From assembly GCA_016302215.1 (NCBI GenBank), contig JAEDNZ010000092.1:1-7592 (forward strand): a stretch of DNA of 7,592 nt, given 5' to 3'. How positions within the stretch are numbered: the first letter of the stretch is position 1; every line of letters starts with the position of its first letter. The position numbers and the translations under genes were made by a program. The DNA is from Muribaculaceae bacterium (lineage in GTDB: Bacteria; Bacteroidota; Bacteroidia; Bacteroidales; Muribaculaceae). A model generated the notes under the pieces. It was not told the origin of the DNA. It did no database searches and saw only the letters and a list, made by a program, of their open reading frames with translations. Below, piece after piece: positions 7,381 through 7,592 of this stretch.

Positions 7381-7417
7381 CCGCGTCCGGGCCATAATAT
7401 AAGGCAAAGCCAAAGCA

Positions 7418-7452
7418 AAGGGCTGATACTTTTTTACGAGGTATCAGCCCTT
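7418..7452. terminator. Hairpin terminator between convergent genes
   Basis: AAGGGCTGATAC (7418-7429) and GTATCAGCCCTT (7441-7452) form a perfect 12-bp stem with an 11-nt loop. On the minus strand the stem is followed by the T-rich stretch TTGCTTTGGCTTTG, so it best fits intrinsic termination of the minus-strand DUF1015 gene. On the + strand no T run follows the stem (the six Ts are in the loop), but the hairpin stands 37 nt after the TPR stop and may still end or protect that transcript. Confidence 0.75.
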
Positions 7453-7500
7453 GGCATTACAATGCTGTCGGGTAACGCTCACAGGCGAATAATCACTTAT

Positions 7501-7536
7501 GAGCTGATTGACGTATTGCGAGTGTCAATCAAGCTC
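7501..7536. repeat. Inverted repeat across the DUF1015 stop codon
   Basis: GAGCTGATTGAC (7501-7512) and GTCAATCAAGCTC (7524-7536) are reverse complements apart from one unpaired base, with an 11-nt spacer. The right arm contains the minus-strand stop codon (7525-7527). As RNA from the minus strand it would fold right at the end of translation, followed by an only mildly T-rich stretch. It may be a 3'-end stabiliser or a secondary terminator; coincidence with the coding sequence limits confidence. Confidence 0.45.
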
Positions 7537-7592
7537 GTGGATTACCAGGCCGGAGCGCAATTTCGGTTCAAACCATGTGGTCTTAGGAGGCA
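7525..7592 (-). CDS. C-terminus of a DUF1015 family protein (partial)
   Basis: The last 22 residues of a minus-strand gene run in from the right edge and end at TGA (7527-7525). The tail contains PPKTTWFEPKLRSGLVIHEL, which matches, from memory, the conserved C-terminal MPPKSTWFxPKLxSGL motif of DUF1015 proteins. In Bacteroidales this uncharacterised family is often encoded next to serA/serC of serine biosynthesis, so those may lie just outside the window. The gene converges on the TPR gene, with 144 nt between their stop codons. Confidence 0.72.
   Translation of the reverse strand, partial: PPKTTWFEPKLRSGLVIHELD

Noticed and set aside
7033..7413. 126-codon minus-strand frame at the end of the TPR gene
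   Set aside because: It is antisense to well-formed TPR units and to the capping motif, and the convergent DUF1015 gene accounts for the minus-strand transcription unit.
1..7592. Defence system, mobile element, CRISPR, tRNA or riboswitch
   Set aside because: No transposase or integrase motif, regularly spaced repeats, cloverleaf or large structured leader could be seen; gaps between genes are too short to hold them.

Overview
This window looks like chromosomal housekeeping DNA from a member of the Bacteroidota, most likely order Bacteroidales. The signs are a Bacteroidota-type promoter (TAnnTTTG -7 element) before the first gene, no Shine-Dalgarno sequence before any start, a secreted DUF5106/thioredoxin-like protein, a Bacteroides-like MnmA and a DUF151+UVR protein. 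A gut family such as Muribaculaceae would fit the moderately high GC and heavy use of ATA isoleucine codons, but that is only an impression.

Layout: seven genes lie head to tail on the + strand from 110 to 7380 and fill almost the whole window. In order they encode a secreted DUF5106/thioredoxin-like protein, the tRNA 2-thiouridylase MnmA, a bifunctional-nuclease-domain (DUF151) protein with a C-terminal UVR motif, a NupG-type nucleoside transporter, the 16S rRNA U1498 methyltransferase RsmE, the Kdo-8-phosphate synthase KdsA, and a secreted TPR protein. Junctions are tight: two are 1-nt TAATG stop/start overlaps (1013-1017 and 4914-4918), and the other four gaps are 32-44 nt. The only convincing promoter is at 57-87, so a single transcript is plausible.

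The convergent intergenic region 7381-7524 holds a perfect 12-bp hairpin that probably ends transcription from both sides. After it come the last 22 codons of a minus-strand gene recognisable as the C-terminus of a DUF1015 protein, with a second inverted repeat over its stop codon. The left edge (1-56) may hold the first codons of a divergent minus-strand gene, with weak support.

Together the operon-like run combines RNA modification (MnmA, RsmE), nucleoside uptake (NupG), the first committed Kdo step of lipopolysaccharide synthesis (KdsA), a possible nuclease, and two envelope proteins of unknown role. I see no mobile element, CRISPR array, RNA gene or defence cassette. I found no evidence of an undescribed system; the observations below are modest ones.
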